NCBI GenBank assembly: GCA_020742395.1
Contig: DYWZ01000096.1
Coordinates: forward strand, 1-58,713
Source of the DNA: Enterococcus columbae
Lineage (GTDB): Bacteria; Bacillota; Bacilli; Lactobacillales; Enterococcaceae
DNA: 58,713 bases
Direction: 5' to 3'
The translations under genes were made by a program, and so were the position numbers. The stretch's first letter is position 1. Each line of letters starts with the position of its first letter. Below, one piece after another: positions 39,039 to 49,445 of this stretch. The notes under the pieces are model-generated. The model did not search any database. It was not told the DNA's origin and saw nothing but the letters and a program-made list of their open reading frames with translations.

Positions 39039-40109
39039 ATGTTAAGTGTCCAATTACCAAATCATCAATATGATATTATTGTCAAACGTGGTGCACTCAA
39101 TCATTGTGGACAGTGGGTCCAATCATTATGGCAAACTCAAAAAATTGCAATTATTACTGATACTAATGTAGCGCCATTATATGCGCAAAAGGTAAAACAA
39201 TTACTTGAAGCAGTAGGCTTTACCGTGCATATTTTGATTGTTCCAGCAGGAGAAGCTAGTAAATCATTAGCTCAAGCAAGTCAGCTATATGATGATTTAG
39301 CCGATGCAGAATTTACACGAACAGACGGTATCATCGCTTTAGGCGGCGGAGTAATTGGCGATTTAGCTGCATTTGTAGCTTCAACTTATATGCGTGGCAT
39401 CCATTTTCTACAAATCCCAACCACTTTATTAGCCCAAGTAGATTCAAGTATCGGTGGAAAAACAGGTGTAAATACTAATCGGGCCAAAAATTTAGTGGGG
39501 ACTTTCGCTCAACCAGATGGGGTATTAATTGATCCAGATGTTTTACAAACACTAGATGATAGACGCGTGCGCGAAGGAATTGCTGAAATTATTAAATCAG
39601 CTGCTATCGCTGATATTACGTTATGGCAGCAACTTGAAAATTTAGTTGATGAAAATGATTTATTAAACCATGCCGAATTAGTGATTACCGGTGCTTTACA
39701 AGTCAAAAGAAAAGTAGTAGAAGAAGATGTATTGGATCACGGCAGTCGTTTAACATTAAATTTTGGCCATACGATTGGTCACGCCATTGAAAATACGGCA
39801 GGTTATGGGGTAGTTAGCCATGGTGAAGGCGTAGCAATCGGGATGCTAGCAATTTGCCAATATGCTGAAAAGATTGGGCAAACGCCTAAAGGAACGACAG
39901 CACAATTAAGAAAAATGATTGAAAAATTTCATTTACCAACTAGCTATCATAATTGGCAAACAGAACAACTTTATCGAGCAATTACACATGATAAAAAAGC
40001 TCGTGGTTCACAACTAAAAATTATCTTATTAGAGCAAATCGGTCAGGCTAAGATTGTAGCCATTCCTATTGAAGAAATGAAAAATTACTTGAAAGTGGAG
40101 GTAGTATAA
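39039..40109 (+). CDS. aroB: 3-dehydroquinate synthase
   Basis: 356 residues; TGGAGGTG precedes ATG. NAD-binding and active-site motifs include [41 protein letters not shown] and [11 protein letters not shown] with its zinc-ligand His. It converts DAHP to 3-dehydroquinate. It overlaps aroC by one base (TAATG). Confidence 0.96.
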   Translation: MLSVQLPNHQYDIIVKRGALNHCGQWVQSLWQTQKIAIITDTNVAPLYAQKVKQLLEAVGFTVHILIVPAGEASKSLAQASQLYDDLADAEFTRTDGIIALGGGVIGDLAAFVASTYMRGIHFLQIPTTLLAQVDSSIGGKTGVNTNRAKNLVGTFAQPDGVLIDPDVLQTLDDRRVREGIAEIIKSAAIADITLWQQLENLVDENDLLNHAELVITGALQVKRKVVEEDVLDHGSRLTLNFGHTIGHAIENTAGYGVVSHGEGVAIGMLAICQYAEKIGQTPKGTTAQLRKMIEKFHLPTSYHNWQTEQLYRAITHDKKARGSQLKIILLEQIGQAKIVAIPIEEMKNYLKVEVV

Positions 40110-41275
40110 TGCGTTACTTTACAGCAGGAGAATCTCATGGACCTGAACTTACGGCAATTATTGAAGGATTACCCGCAGGTATGCCGTTATCTGCAGAAGA
40201 TATTAATATTGAGTTAGCTAGAAGACAAACCGGTTATGGTCGTGGGGGACGTATGTTGATTGAAAAAGATCAAGTCCGAATTACTTCAGGAGTCCGCCAT
40301 GGAAAAACTTTAGGTTCACCAGTCACTCTAGTCGTTGAAAATAAAGATTGGAAAAATTGGACTACTGTCATGAGCATCGAACCAGTCGAAGAAAAAAATG
40401 AAAAACTAAGACGAGTCGCTCGTCCACGCCCAGGACATGCTGATTTAGTAGGGGGCATGAAATACCATCATAGCGATTTACGAAACGTCTTAGAACGTTC
40501 TTCAGCTAGAGAAACCACCATGCGAGTGGCGATTGGTGCTGTTGCTAAAAAATTATTAGCACTATTAGATATTGATATTGCCGCACATGTCATCACTTTA
40601 GGCGGCATTAACGCCAATGTTCCTGAAAACATCACCGTTAGCAAAGTAAAAGCACTGGCTGAGGCTTCTGAAGTGCGAGTTGTTGATGCAACTGTTGAGC
40701 AAGAAATGAAAGATTTGATTGATCAAACGAAAAAAAATGGAGATACCATAGGCGGAGTTGTTGAAGTATTAGTCGGCGGAGTACCGGCTGGTTTGGGAAG
40801 CTATGTGCAATGGGATAAAAAACTAGATGCTAAAATTGCTCAAGCCGTAGTCAGCATCAATGCTTTTAAAGGGGTCGAATTTGGTATGGGGTTTGAAATG
40901 GGCAACTTACCAGGTTCACAAATTATGGATGAAATTCAATGGGAAAAAGAAAAAGGTTATACCAGAAAAACGAATCGCTTAGGCGGATTTGAAGGTGGGA
41001 TGACTAATGGTGAAACTTTAGTTATTCGAGGCGTCATGAAACCAATCCCTACTTTGTATAAACCTTTATTAAGTGTCGATATTGACACGAAAGAACCATT
41101 TAAAGCAAGTATTGAACGTTCTGATAGTACTGCTGTGCCAGCTGCAAGTGTTGTTTGTGAAAATGTAGTCGCTACAGTAATTGCCACTGAATTATTAGAT
41201 AAATTTTCAAGTGATTCATTTGATGATTTATTACAAGCAGTTCGCGATTATCGTCAATATTTAAAAAATTACTAA
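40109..41275 (+). CDS. aroC: Chorismate synthase
   Basis: 388 residues; GGAGG precedes ATG. Family motifs [30 protein letters not shown] and [12 protein letters not shown] occur in order. It makes chorismate from EPSP and needs reduced FMN. It is 3' of aroB and 24 bases before tyrA. Confidence 0.96.
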   Translation: MRYFTAGESHGPELTAIIEGLPAGMPLSAEDINIELARRQTGYGRGGRMLIEKDQVRITSGVRHGKTLGSPVTLVVENKDWKNWTTVMSIEPVEEKNEKLRRVARPRPGHADLVGGMKYHHSDLRNVLERSSARETTMRVAIGAVAKKLLALLDIDIAAHVITLGGINANVPENITVSKVKALAEASEVRVVDATVEQEMKDLIDQTKKNGDTIGGVVEVLVGGVPAGLGSYVQWDKKLDAKIAQAVVSINAFKGVEFGMGFEMGNLPGSQIMDEIQWEKEKGYTRKTNRLGGFEGGMTNGETLVIRGVMKPIPTLYKPLLSVDIDTKEPFKASIERSDSTAVPAASVVCENVVATVIATELLDKFSSDSFDDLLQAVRDYRQYLKNY

Positions 41276-41299
41276 TTCTAAAAGAAAAGGAGTAGCATG

Positions 41300-42388
41300 A
41301 TGACCAAAGTAATGATTGTAGGTTTAGGATTAATTGGTGCCTCTTTGGCTAAGTGCATCAAAAATCAACATCCTACTTATCATTTAATCGGCTGGGATGC
41401 TTTATCCAGTACACGAATAGCTGCTTTAGAGCAACAAATTGTCGATGAAATCCCTACTGATTTCGCATCAGGAGCAAGTCAAGCTAATTATTTAATTCTA
41501 GCGGTACCGGTGAAAACTTCTCTAAATTATCTACAAGAATTAGCTCAAATTAGTTTGCAGTCAAATATTTTAGTGAGTGATGTTGGTAGTACAAAGCAGG
41601 AAATTACCGACTTCGCGACACGTTTTTCATTTGATTTTATCGGTGGACACCCAATGGCCGGTTCGCATAAATCGGGTATTCAAGCGGCTAATGATGCTTT
41701 GTTTGAAAATGCTTATTATATTTTTACCCCATTAGCTAATACAAAACATAGAGTTTCAGAACTCATTGATTTAGTTAAAGGTACCAAAGCAAAACAAATT
41801 ATCTTATCAGCTCAAGAACATGATCAAATTACTGGTATGTTGAGCCATTTTCCGCATATTTTAGCAGCCGCTTTAGTCAATCAAGCAGATAGTTTTAATC
41901 AATTACACCCTAATGCGAAACGATTAGCTGCAGGTGGTTTTAGAGATATTACTCGGATTGCTTCATCTGATCCAAAAATGTGGACAGATATTTTACTTAG
42001 TAATCAAAACTTTTTAATTCAATTGATTGATCAGTGGCAAGTAAATATGGAGCAGATTAAAAATTGGCTATTATCAGCGAATCAATCAGAAATTTTTCAT
42101 TTCTTTGAAAATGCAAAAGACACCAGAGATAGACTACCCATTCATAGTAATGGTGCCATTCCGGGATTTCATGATTTATTTGTTGATGTACCCGATAAAC
42201 CAGGAGTTATCGCTGAGGTAACTAGTTTATTAGGTCAGGAAAATCTGTCCATTATCAATATTAAAATATTGGAAACGCGAGAAGACATTATTGGTGTTTT
42301 ACAAATCACTTTTAAAACCCAAAATGATTTAGAAAAGGCTAAGGTTTGTATTACTGAGCAGACAAACTATCAATGTCGAATGAAATAA
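41300..42388 (+). CDS. tyrA: Prephenate dehydrogenase with ACT domain
   Basis: About 362 residues from the second of two adjacent ATGs, which is better spaced from AAAGGAG. The NAD-binding IVGLGLIGASLAK begins at residue ~5. GGHPMAGSHKSGI carries the active-site His and Ser. A C-terminal ACT domain (VDVPDKPGVIAEVTSLLGQE, about 292-311) implies feedback by an aromatic amino acid. It oxidatively decarboxylates prephenate to hydroxyphenylpyruvate. Confidence 0.94.
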   Translation: MTKVMIVGLGLIGASLAKCIKNQHPTYHLIGWDALSSTRIAALEQQIVDEIPTDFASGASQANYLILAVPVKTSLNYLQELAQISLQSNILVSDVGSTKQEITDFATRFSFDFIGGHPMAGSHKSGIQAANDALFENAYYIFTPLANTKHRVSELIDLVKGTKAKQIILSAQEHDQITGMLSHFPHILAAALVNQADSFNQLHPNAKRLAAGGFRDITRIASSDPKMWTDILLSNQNFLIQLIDQWQVNMEQIKNWLLSANQSEIFHFFENAKDTRDRLPIHSNGAIPGFHDLFVDVPDKPGVIAEVTSLLGQENLSIINIKILETREDIIGVLQITFKTQNDLEKAKVCITEQTNYQCRMK

Positions 42389-43681
<1,293 letters not shown>

Positions 43682-43683
43682 CT

Positions 43684-44193
43684 ATGGCGATTATTCTGAT
43701 TGGTTATATGGGTTCGGGGAAAAGTAGCGTAGGTAAACAGTTAGCCCAATCATTAAATCTTGCATATGTTGATTTAGACCTGATGATTAGTCAAAGAGCC
43801 GGCAAAACGATACAGGAAATATTTGCTCAAGATGGAGAGGACTATTTTAGAAAAATTGAAAGCGAATGTTTGGCTGACGTTTGTGAGCAAAATAGCGTGG
43901 TAGCTACTGGTGGCGGCATTATCTTAAAAGCTGAAAATCGCCAGTTACTTAGTAAACAAAAATTCGTCATTTTTTTAACTTGTGAAGATAATGAGCTTAT
44001 TCATCGATTGAAAGCTGATCAAAAAAATATTCGTCCCATCATTCAAGATAAAACTAACACAGAGATACTAGCAATTTATCAACAAAGGTTACCGTTCTAT
44101 CAAGTATCAGCGACAATGCAAATTGATACTACGAACAAATCAATTGCAACTATTGTAAATGAAATAAAAGAAAAAATGGAGAAAAACACATGA
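43684..44193 (+). CDS. aroK: Shikimate kinase
   Basis: 169 residues; GAGGT precedes ATG. Walker A GYMGSGKSSVGKQLA is at about 7-21. The shikimate-binding DLDLMISQRAG and FRKIESE, the GGGIIL loop, and the LID region Arg (KNIRPI) are present. It phosphorylates shikimate with ATP. It overlaps pheA by four bases (ATGA). Confidence 0.95.
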   Translation: MAIILIGYMGSGKSSVGKQLAQSLNLAYVDLDLMISQRAGKTIQEIFAQDGEDYFRKIESECLADVCEQNSVVATGGGIILKAENRQLLSKQKFVIFLTCEDNELIHRLKADQKNIRPIIQDKTNTEILAIYQQRLPFYQVSATMQIDTTNKSIATIVNEIKEKMEKNT

Positions 44194-45020
44194 AATTGGC
44201 TTACTTAGGTCCTGAAAATTCATTTTCGTATCAGGCTGCTAACTTAGTGAAAACAACAGAACAATTAATAGCCTTTCCAAGTATACCTTTGTGTATTGAC
44301 GCTTTGATGAATCATTTCGTAGACTATGCAATCGTACCAATTGAAAATTCATTAGAAGGTTCCGTCCATGCAAGCATCGATCGTTTATATGATCAAAATG
44401 ATTGTCAAGTACAGGCTGAGTTAATTTTACCTATACATCAACAATTAATTGGTTATGATGTAAATAATATTGAAAAAATCCTTTCACATCCGCAAGCTTT
44501 AGCGCAATGTCAAAAATTTTTATCTTTACATTATCCAAATGTTCAACTTGAAGCAGTTCAGTCAACAACGACTGCTATTGAAATGGTAGCAAAACAAAAA
44601 GAGGCCAAAATTGCGGCTATCGGTTCACGCCAAGCAGCGATTGCTTATCAATTACCTATTATTGCTGAAAATATTCAGGATAATGTTTATAATCAAACTA
44701 GATTTTGGATTTTAGGACGTCATTCATTCGTTCCAAAACAACTAACCCTATTAGAGAAAAAGTTAACGCTATATATTACTTTACCTTCAAATTTACCTGG
44801 TGCCTTGCATAAGGTATTATCTGTTTTTGCATGGCGTGATTTAAACCTAAGTAAAATTGAATCTCGACCACAAAAAACCAAGCTAGGCGAATACTTTTTC
44901 ATTGTTGATGTAGAATATACACAAAATGCTAAATTGTACGAATACGCTATCGAAGAATTACAAGCTTTAGGGTGTCAAGTACAAGTGATTGGTATTTATC
45001 CAATTTATCAATTAAATTAA
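44190..45020 (+). CDS. pheA: Prephenate dehydratase, monofunctional, with ACT domain
   Basis: 276 residues. The catalytic domain begins AYLGPENSFSYQAA and contains the conserved NQTRFWIL (Thr-Arg-Phe). The C-terminal ACT domain has the Phe-binding ESRP motif in LSKIESRPQKTKLGEYFF. It converts prephenate to phenylpyruvate and would be inhibited by Phe. It has no fused chorismate mutase, unlike E. coli PheA. Last gene of the aromatic operon. Confidence 0.94.
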   Translation: MKLAYLGPENSFSYQAANLVKTTEQLIAFPSIPLCIDALMNHFVDYAIVPIENSLEGSVHASIDRLYDQNDCQVQAELILPIHQQLIGYDVNNIEKILSHPQALAQCQKFLSLHYPNVQLEAVQSTTTAIEMVAKQKEAKIAAIGSRQAAIAYQLPIIAENIQDNVYNQTRFWILGRHSFVPKQLTLLEKKLTLYITLPSNLPGALHKVLSVFAWRDLNLSKIESRPQKTKLGEYFFIVDVEYTQNAKLYEYAIEELQALGCQVQVIGIYPIYQLN

Positions 45021-45025
45021 AAAAT

Positions 45026-45117
45026 AAGATGATAATCGATAGATTGTATTACTCAAAAAAGTTAGTTAAAAAAACTAACACTTGGGTCAATATAGTCCAT
45101 TAATTATCATCTTTTTT
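45026..45117 (+). terminator. Terminator of the aromatic operon
   Basis: AAGATGATAAT (45026-45036) pairs with ATTATCATCTT (45103-45113), followed by a T run. A second hairpin, GTTAGTT with AACTAAC (45061-45079), is nested inside the loop. Confidence 0.75.
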
Positions 45118-45208
45118 ATTTTTTAAAATTTTTTAATTGATTAAAATATTATTTTTCTATTCAACAATCTTGTGATAAAATGTAAAAGATTGTAACGGAG
45201 GTTTTTTT

Positions 45209-46465
45209 ATGAATAGAATGGAAAAAAACAGAGAGTTAAGAAAACAACTTTCCCAAGAAGAAAATAATTACGATAGCATTTTTAGTCGGAGAGTTCGACC
45301 CAATCATGCAACAAGTAATCGTCAAAAATATTCTCGACCAACTCATAATCAATCAAACAATTCTAATGAAGCAACTTTAAATACAGAAGATAATCTCTTA
45401 GCAGAAAACAATTTTATTGATTTTCAAAATTATGAAGATAACTTAGATCAGCAAGTTCAAAGTACTGGTGAGCAACCAGAAGAAATACGCAATAATTCGC
45501 ACAAAAGTGAAAATATACATAAAAATCCACAATTAAAGAAAAAAGGGAAAAAGAAGAAAAAGAAAAAATTTCACCCCTTTAGATGGTTATTATTAATTAT
45601 TATTTTAATTATTGCTGGGACCGCTTTTTATAGCATACATGCCTATCAAAAAGGATATCAAGAAGCCAGTAAGGATACCCATACGCAAAGTAAAGAGACT
45701 TTTCATGGAGTAACTGCAAGCGATGGTTCAGAAAATATTCTGTTAATTGGCAATGATAGCCGTGATGGTGAGGCTTCCCGTTCTGATACCATTATGGTTT
45801 TACATATTGGCAATCAATCAAATAGCAAACCAAAATTAATTTCATTTATGCGAGATACCTATGTAGATATTCCTGGTGTTAGCTATAATAAAATCAATGC
45901 TTCGTATGCCTATGGTGGCGCAGAATTATTACGAAAAACCTTAAAAAAGAACTTTAATATTGATTGTAAATATTATGCTTTAGTCGATTTCAAAACATTT
46001 GAAAAAGTCATTGATGCTCTATTTCCAAATGGCGTCTCTATTAATGCTGAAAAAGATATGAGTGCTTATATTGATGTCCCAATCAAAAAAGGACAACAAA
46101 AAATGAGCGGCTTTACTTTATTGCAATACGCTCGCTTTAGAATGGATGAAGAAGGAGACTTTGGTCGGGTAAGAAGACAACAACAAGTGATGAACGAGGT
46201 CTTTAAACAAGCTAAATCACTAACGACTATTTCTAAATTACCTTATGCAGCCGGTAAAGTTATGGGATATTCACCGAATAATATTCCAATGAGCTATGTT
46301 TATAAACACGCCTTTACCATAGCCAAAAATGCCAGTGGGGTGGAACGGCTAAGCGTGCCCGTTGATAATACTTGGCAATATGGTGAAAGTTATGAAGTAG
46401 GTAGTTACTTAGATATTGATGAGCAAGCCAATAAAAAGGCAATTGAAGATTTTTTGAAAAACTAA
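45209..46465 (+). CDS. LCP family (LytR-CpsA-Psr) cell-wall polymer ligase
   Basis: 418 residues; GGAGG precedes ATG. A long Asn/Gln-rich, disordered cytoplasmic tail (~1-108) ends in a poly-Lys patch, followed by one membrane helix (RWLLLIIILIIAGTAFYSI). The extracellular LCP domain from ~170 has NILLIGNDSRDGEASRSDT, SFMRDTYVDIPG and DFGRVRRQQQVM, with the Arg/Asp residues that hold the polyprenyl-pyrophosphate. LCP proteins attach teichoic acids or capsule to peptidoglycan. A TGTGATAAAAT extended -10 lies about 40 bases upstream. Confidence 0.92.
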   Translation: MNRMEKNRELRKQLSQEENNYDSIFSRRVRPNHATSNRQKYSRPTHNQSNNSNEATLNTEDNLLAENNFIDFQNYEDNLDQQVQSTGEQPEEIRNNSHKSENIHKNPQLKKKGKKKKKKKFHPFRWLLLIIILIIAGTAFYSIHAYQKGYQEASKDTHTQSKETFHGVTASDGSENILLIGNDSRDGEASRSDTIMVLHIGNQSNSKPKLISFMRDTYVDIPGVSYNKINASYAYGGAELLRKTLKKNFNIDCKYYALVDFKTFEKVIDALFPNGVSINAEKDMSAYIDVPIKKGQQKMSGFTLLQYARFRMDEEGDFGRVRRQQQVMNEVFKQAKSLTTISKLPYAAGKVMGYSPNNIPMSYVYKHAFTIAKNASGVERLSVPVDNTWQYGESYEVGSYLDIDEQANKKAIEDFLKN

Positions 46466-46548
46466 CTCCTTTTCATTTTAAACAAGCCGTTTTTTATGAT
46501 ATATTAAGAGTAATGTTTAATAAAATTGAAACGAGGATTATGAAATCA

Positions 46549-47397
46549 ATGAAATTAGCGATTGTTACTGATAGTACAGCTTTTTTACCTGAAGAGGTTA
46601 AGAAACATCCTGATTTATACATTTTACCAATTCCAGTAATCATTGATGGAAAAATTTATAACGAAGATATTGATATCCATGCCGATGAATATTATGAAAT
46701 TTTGAAAAATAGCAAAGATTTCCCGACAACTTCCCAGCCAGCTTTAGGAGAAGTCGTTGATTTATATGAACGTTTAGCTAAAGATGGGTATGATACTATT
46801 TTAAGTATTCATTTATCAAGTGGCATTTCTGGTTTTGTTAACACTTTATTTTCATTAAAAGAAAGTTTAGATGGAGTTACCCTAATTCCTTTTGATTCAC
46901 AAATTACTAGTATGCCAATGGGAAATATGGTTGCTAAAGCCTTACAACTAAAAGACGACGGAAAGTCAATCGATGAGATCGTTCATTATTTAGAATTTAT
47001 TCGTGAAAATACGAAAGCATATTTAATCGTCGATGATTTAAATAATTTAGTTCGTGGTGGACGTTTAACCAATGGTGCAGCGATTATCGGCGGTTTACTT
47101 AAGATCAAGCCTATTTTGACCTTTGAAGAAGGAAAAATTGTGTTACACGAAAAAATTCGTTCAAGTAAAAAGGCTTTTGCACGTGCTGAAGAGTTAATTA
47201 TTGAAAGAGCTCAACAATTAGATTGTCCATTGAAGTTTTATATTATTCATGGTAATCATCTAGAAGCAGCGATGGAAGAAAAAGCTAAATTACAGGCACA
47301 ATATCCTAGTGCTGAATTTGAAATTGGCTATTTTGGACCGGTTATTGGTACACATTTAGGTGAAAAAGCAATTGGTATAGCCATTAGTGCTGAGTAA
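46549..47397 (+). CDS. DegV family fatty-acid-binding protein
   Basis: About 282 residues. ATG 46549 (KLAIVTDSTAFLP) is preferred for family alignment, with ACGAGG 12 bases before; an ATG at 46540 is only three bases from that site. DegV motifs VTDSTAFLPEE, TTSQPALGE, SIHLSSGISGF and RGGRLTNGAAIIGGLL are present. Family members (FakB) bind a fatty acid and present it to FakA kinase; no fakA is adjacent. Confidence 0.9.
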   Translation: MKLAIVTDSTAFLPEEVKKHPDLYILPIPVIIDGKIYNEDIDIHADEYYEILKNSKDFPTTSQPALGEVVDLYERLAKDGYDTILSIHLSSGISGFVNTLFSLKESLDGVTLIPFDSQITSMPMGNMVAKALQLKDDGKSIDEIVHYLEFIRENTKAYLIVDDLNNLVRGGRLTNGAAIIGGLLKIKPILTFEEGKIVLHEKIRSSKKAFARAEELIIERAQQLDCPLKFYIIHGNHLEAAMEEKAKLQAQYPSAEFEIGYFGPVIGTHLGEKAIGIAISAE

Positions 47398-47412
47398 AAA
47401 TTAATTAAAATA

Positions 47413-47451
47413 AAAAAAAGAAAGTCTATTCTAGATAGGCTTTCTTTTTTT
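47413..47451. terminator. Intrinsic terminator after the DegV gene
   Basis: AAAAAAGAAAGTCTAT pairs with ATAGGCTTTCTTTTTT (one G-T) around a five-base loop, ending in a T run. Confidence 0.85.
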
Positions 47452-47470
47452 AAATCCATCGACGGATCGA

Positions 47471-47499
47471 TTGATAAATCAGCGCGTTATCCGTATAAT
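47471..47499 (+). promoter_or_regulatory. Sigma-A promoter upstream of the small membrane protein
   Basis: TTGATA (47471-47476), exactly 17 bases, TATAAT (47494-47499): a near-perfect promoter 37 bases before the start codon at 47536. Confidence 0.8.
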
Positions 47500-47535
47500 G
47501 AACCTATTAAAAATCTTCAGAATAATGGTGATGAA

Positions 47536-47937
47536 ATGAAGAAAATACTTCAATGGTTGATAGGCATACTGCTAGTTACTATTTTATTTGGGAGTATTTT
47601 GCTTGGTAGTTTTATTTACCTTACCAAATATAAAATGACAACTATTGATCGCTCTATTTCTCCAAATGGTGTTTATACATTAGAATTTAAATCTGTTGGC
47701 GAGCCTGATTGGCCTTTTGGTGATTCGCATGCTCAAATTATTTTAAAAAAAGGGCAAGCAGTGATTGATAAAACAAAAATCGCTATTGCTAATGACGGAA
47801 AAAGCTTGAACAAAGTTAATTGGTCTGTCGATTGGAAACAAGCTTATGTAATTGTAACCATTGCTGGAGAAGAGCAGCCAGATCAATCGATAACGTTACA
47901 TTTTGAAGAGAAAGCTATCACGGAGAAAACAGACTAG
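47536..47937 (+). CDS. Membrane-anchored small protein, DUF5412-like
   Basis: 133 residues. One N-terminal membrane helix (QWLIGILLVTILFGSILLGS) is followed by an extracellular beta-rich domain with SISPNGVYTLEFKSVGEPDW, GDSHAQIILKKG and NWSVDWKQAYVIVTIAGEEQ. The pattern (dISPNGkY.. then WPFG.. then W..d..) resembles DUF5412-type proteins from memory. Function is unknown. It has a near-consensus promoter and its own terminator, so it is expressed alone. Confidence 0.6.
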   Translation: MKKILQWLIGILLVTILFGSILLGSFIYLTKYKMTTIDRSISPNGVYTLEFKSVGEPDWPFGDSHAQIILKKGQAVIDKTKIAIANDGKSLNKVNWSVDWKQAYVIVTIAGEEQPDQSITLHFEEKAITEKTD

Positions 47938-47978
47938 ATCATATTTGCTCATAGTTTATCAACTGCCTTACATTCCTA

Positions 47979-48027
47979 AAATAAAAGCTACCTAAATTAC
48001 TGTGACAGATTTAGGTAGCTTTTATTT
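47979..48027. terminator. Bidirectional terminator
   Basis: A perfect 19-bp inverted repeat (47979-47997 with 48009-48027) between converging genes, with T-rich ends on both strands; it touches the last codon of the minus-strand gene. Confidence 0.85.
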
Positions 48028-48349
48028 ATCTTTTTACAGTTCTTGTTAATTGGCGATAATAATGTTTTATTGAATATAATGGATGACGATAGAGCATATG
48101 TGGTCCAGAATAACGCATAATTTTTTTCATTTGTTCACGATAATTTTTCTGATAACAATGGACTGGACATTTCTTACGGGTTGTTTTTTGTTCCCCAAAG
48201 CGACAAAGGCTAAGACGTTGCAAAGCATAATCTAGCATTTCTTGATAGCCAATGGTTTCTGTTGGATGCTTTTGATAATATAACTGTATCATAATCTGAA
48301 TTAATGCTTTTTCTTCAGTAATAATTGGACCGGTATTGATTTGCACCAT
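48026..48349 (-). CDS. Nitrous oxide-stimulated promoter (NOSP/YgbA-like) family protein
   Basis: 107 residues; AGGAGTG precedes ATG. Features include EKALIQIMIQLYYQKHPT, a Cys in RLSLCRFG, KCPVHCYQKNYREQM and RYSGPHMLYRHPLYSIKHYY, which match my recollection of the YgbA/NOSP family. The three Cys (C-x-n-CPVHC) suggest a metal or iron-sulfur site. E. coli YgbA is linked to nitric-oxide stress recovery. The gene lies 12 bases downstream of a DMT transporter gene and is probably cotranscribed with it. Confidence 0.8.
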   Translation of the reverse strand: MVQINTGPIITEEKALIQIMIQLYYQKHPTETIGYQEMLDYALQRLSLCRFGEQKTTRKKCPVHCYQKNYREQMKKIMRYSGPHMLYRHPLYSIKHYYRQLTRTVKR

Positions 48350-48361
48350 TCATTACACTCC

Positions 48362-49342
48362 TTAAAAAATTTCGATAAAAAGAACACCTATAAACAGTAT
48401 TGCTAAGCCTAATAGCTGAATTGCTTTTATTTTTTTCTGAATGGCTCTCAGCAAACCAAATTGATCAATGGTTATACTAGACAAAATTTGGCCAACCAAA
48501 GCAAGGGTCACAATTGCTCCGGTACCAATTTTGGGTGCCAAAAAAGCGTTACAAAAGACGTAAGAAGCACCTAAAATCCCTGCTAACCATATCCAAAGTG
48601 GAATTTCAGAAAAACGTACTTTGCTAATATTTGACCAGCTTTTTTCAAAACACACGGCTACACAAACTAAAACAGTCCCTACAAAAAAGGAAATAAAAGC
48701 TGCATGAATCGAAGAATTAATTTGGCGTCCAAGATAACCGTTAATCGCTACTTGACTGGACATTAGCATACCGGCACCTAAGCCGATTAATTGCCATAAA
48801 AATTGGAATTGATGCTTGGGTTTCTCTTTGGTGACATATTTCATTTGTTTTTCTTGTCTGAAATATTGTGGAAAGAAAACGACAAGCAATACACCTAAAA
48901 TTAATGCAATCATACCTAAGGCTCTAAAGGTTGAAAAACTATGAACTTTAGCGTGAAACCAACCAAATTGATCGATTAATAATGACATTAATAATTGACC
49001 TAGAATAGGCATAATGACGGTTTGCACACTACCTAATACTGGAAATAATAAGATGTTAGCAGTCAAACCTAACATTCCTAATAATCCACCTAAATAAGCC
49101 CATAATGGTAAACTAGCAACTTGTTGGGCAGTTAAAAAAAGCGAATCACCCGATACTAAAACCATAATAGCTAAAAAAATCGTTCCAACTGTAAAAGAAC
49201 ATAGCGAAGCCAAAAAAGGTGATTTTAAAAATCCTCTCATTTGTGCATTTAAAGCAGTTTGAATGGGCAATAAAGCGCCAACAAAAATTCCCATGATTAA
49301 AAAAAGCAAACAAACACCCCCAGATTTCCCTCTACATTTCAT
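48362..49342 (-). CDS. YdcZ-type (DUF606) DMT transporter, two-repeat form
   Basis: Up to 326 residues with ten hydrophobic segments in two homologous halves: IFVGALLPIQTALNAQMRGF near the N-terminus and LGAGMLMSSQVAINGYLGRQ near 190, each followed by SLCSFTVGTIFLA or FISFFVGTVLVC. This is a fused DUF606 pair. The start is uncertain: ATG 49342 has a weak site, and later TTG or ATG codons near residues 12-17 fit GGGGGTG better. Substrate unknown. The NOSP-like gene follows. Confidence 0.82.
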   Translation of the reverse strand: MKCRGKSGGVCLLFLIMGIFVGALLPIQTALNAQMRGFLKSPFLASLCSFTVGTIFLAIMVLVSGDSLFLTAQQVASLPLWAYLGGLLGMLGLTANILLFPVLGSVQTVIMPILGQLLMSLLIDQFGWFHAKVHSFSTFRALGMIALILGVLLVVFFPQYFRQEKQMKYVTKEKPKHQFQFLWQLIGLGAGMLMSSQVAINGYLGRQINSSIHAAFISFFVGTVLVCVAVCFEKSWSNISKVRFSEIPLWIWLAGILGASYVFCNAFLAPKIGTGAIVTLALVGQILSSITIDQFGLLRAIQKKIKAIQLLGLAILFIGVLFIEIF

Positions 49343-49445
49343 AATAAGCTTCTATTTTAAAATCGCAAGTCTTTTTTAAGCTAAAATTAAGTTTTAAGGT
49401 GTTTAATTAGCCATAGATAAAATAATTGAGAAGGGAAGAGGGTTT

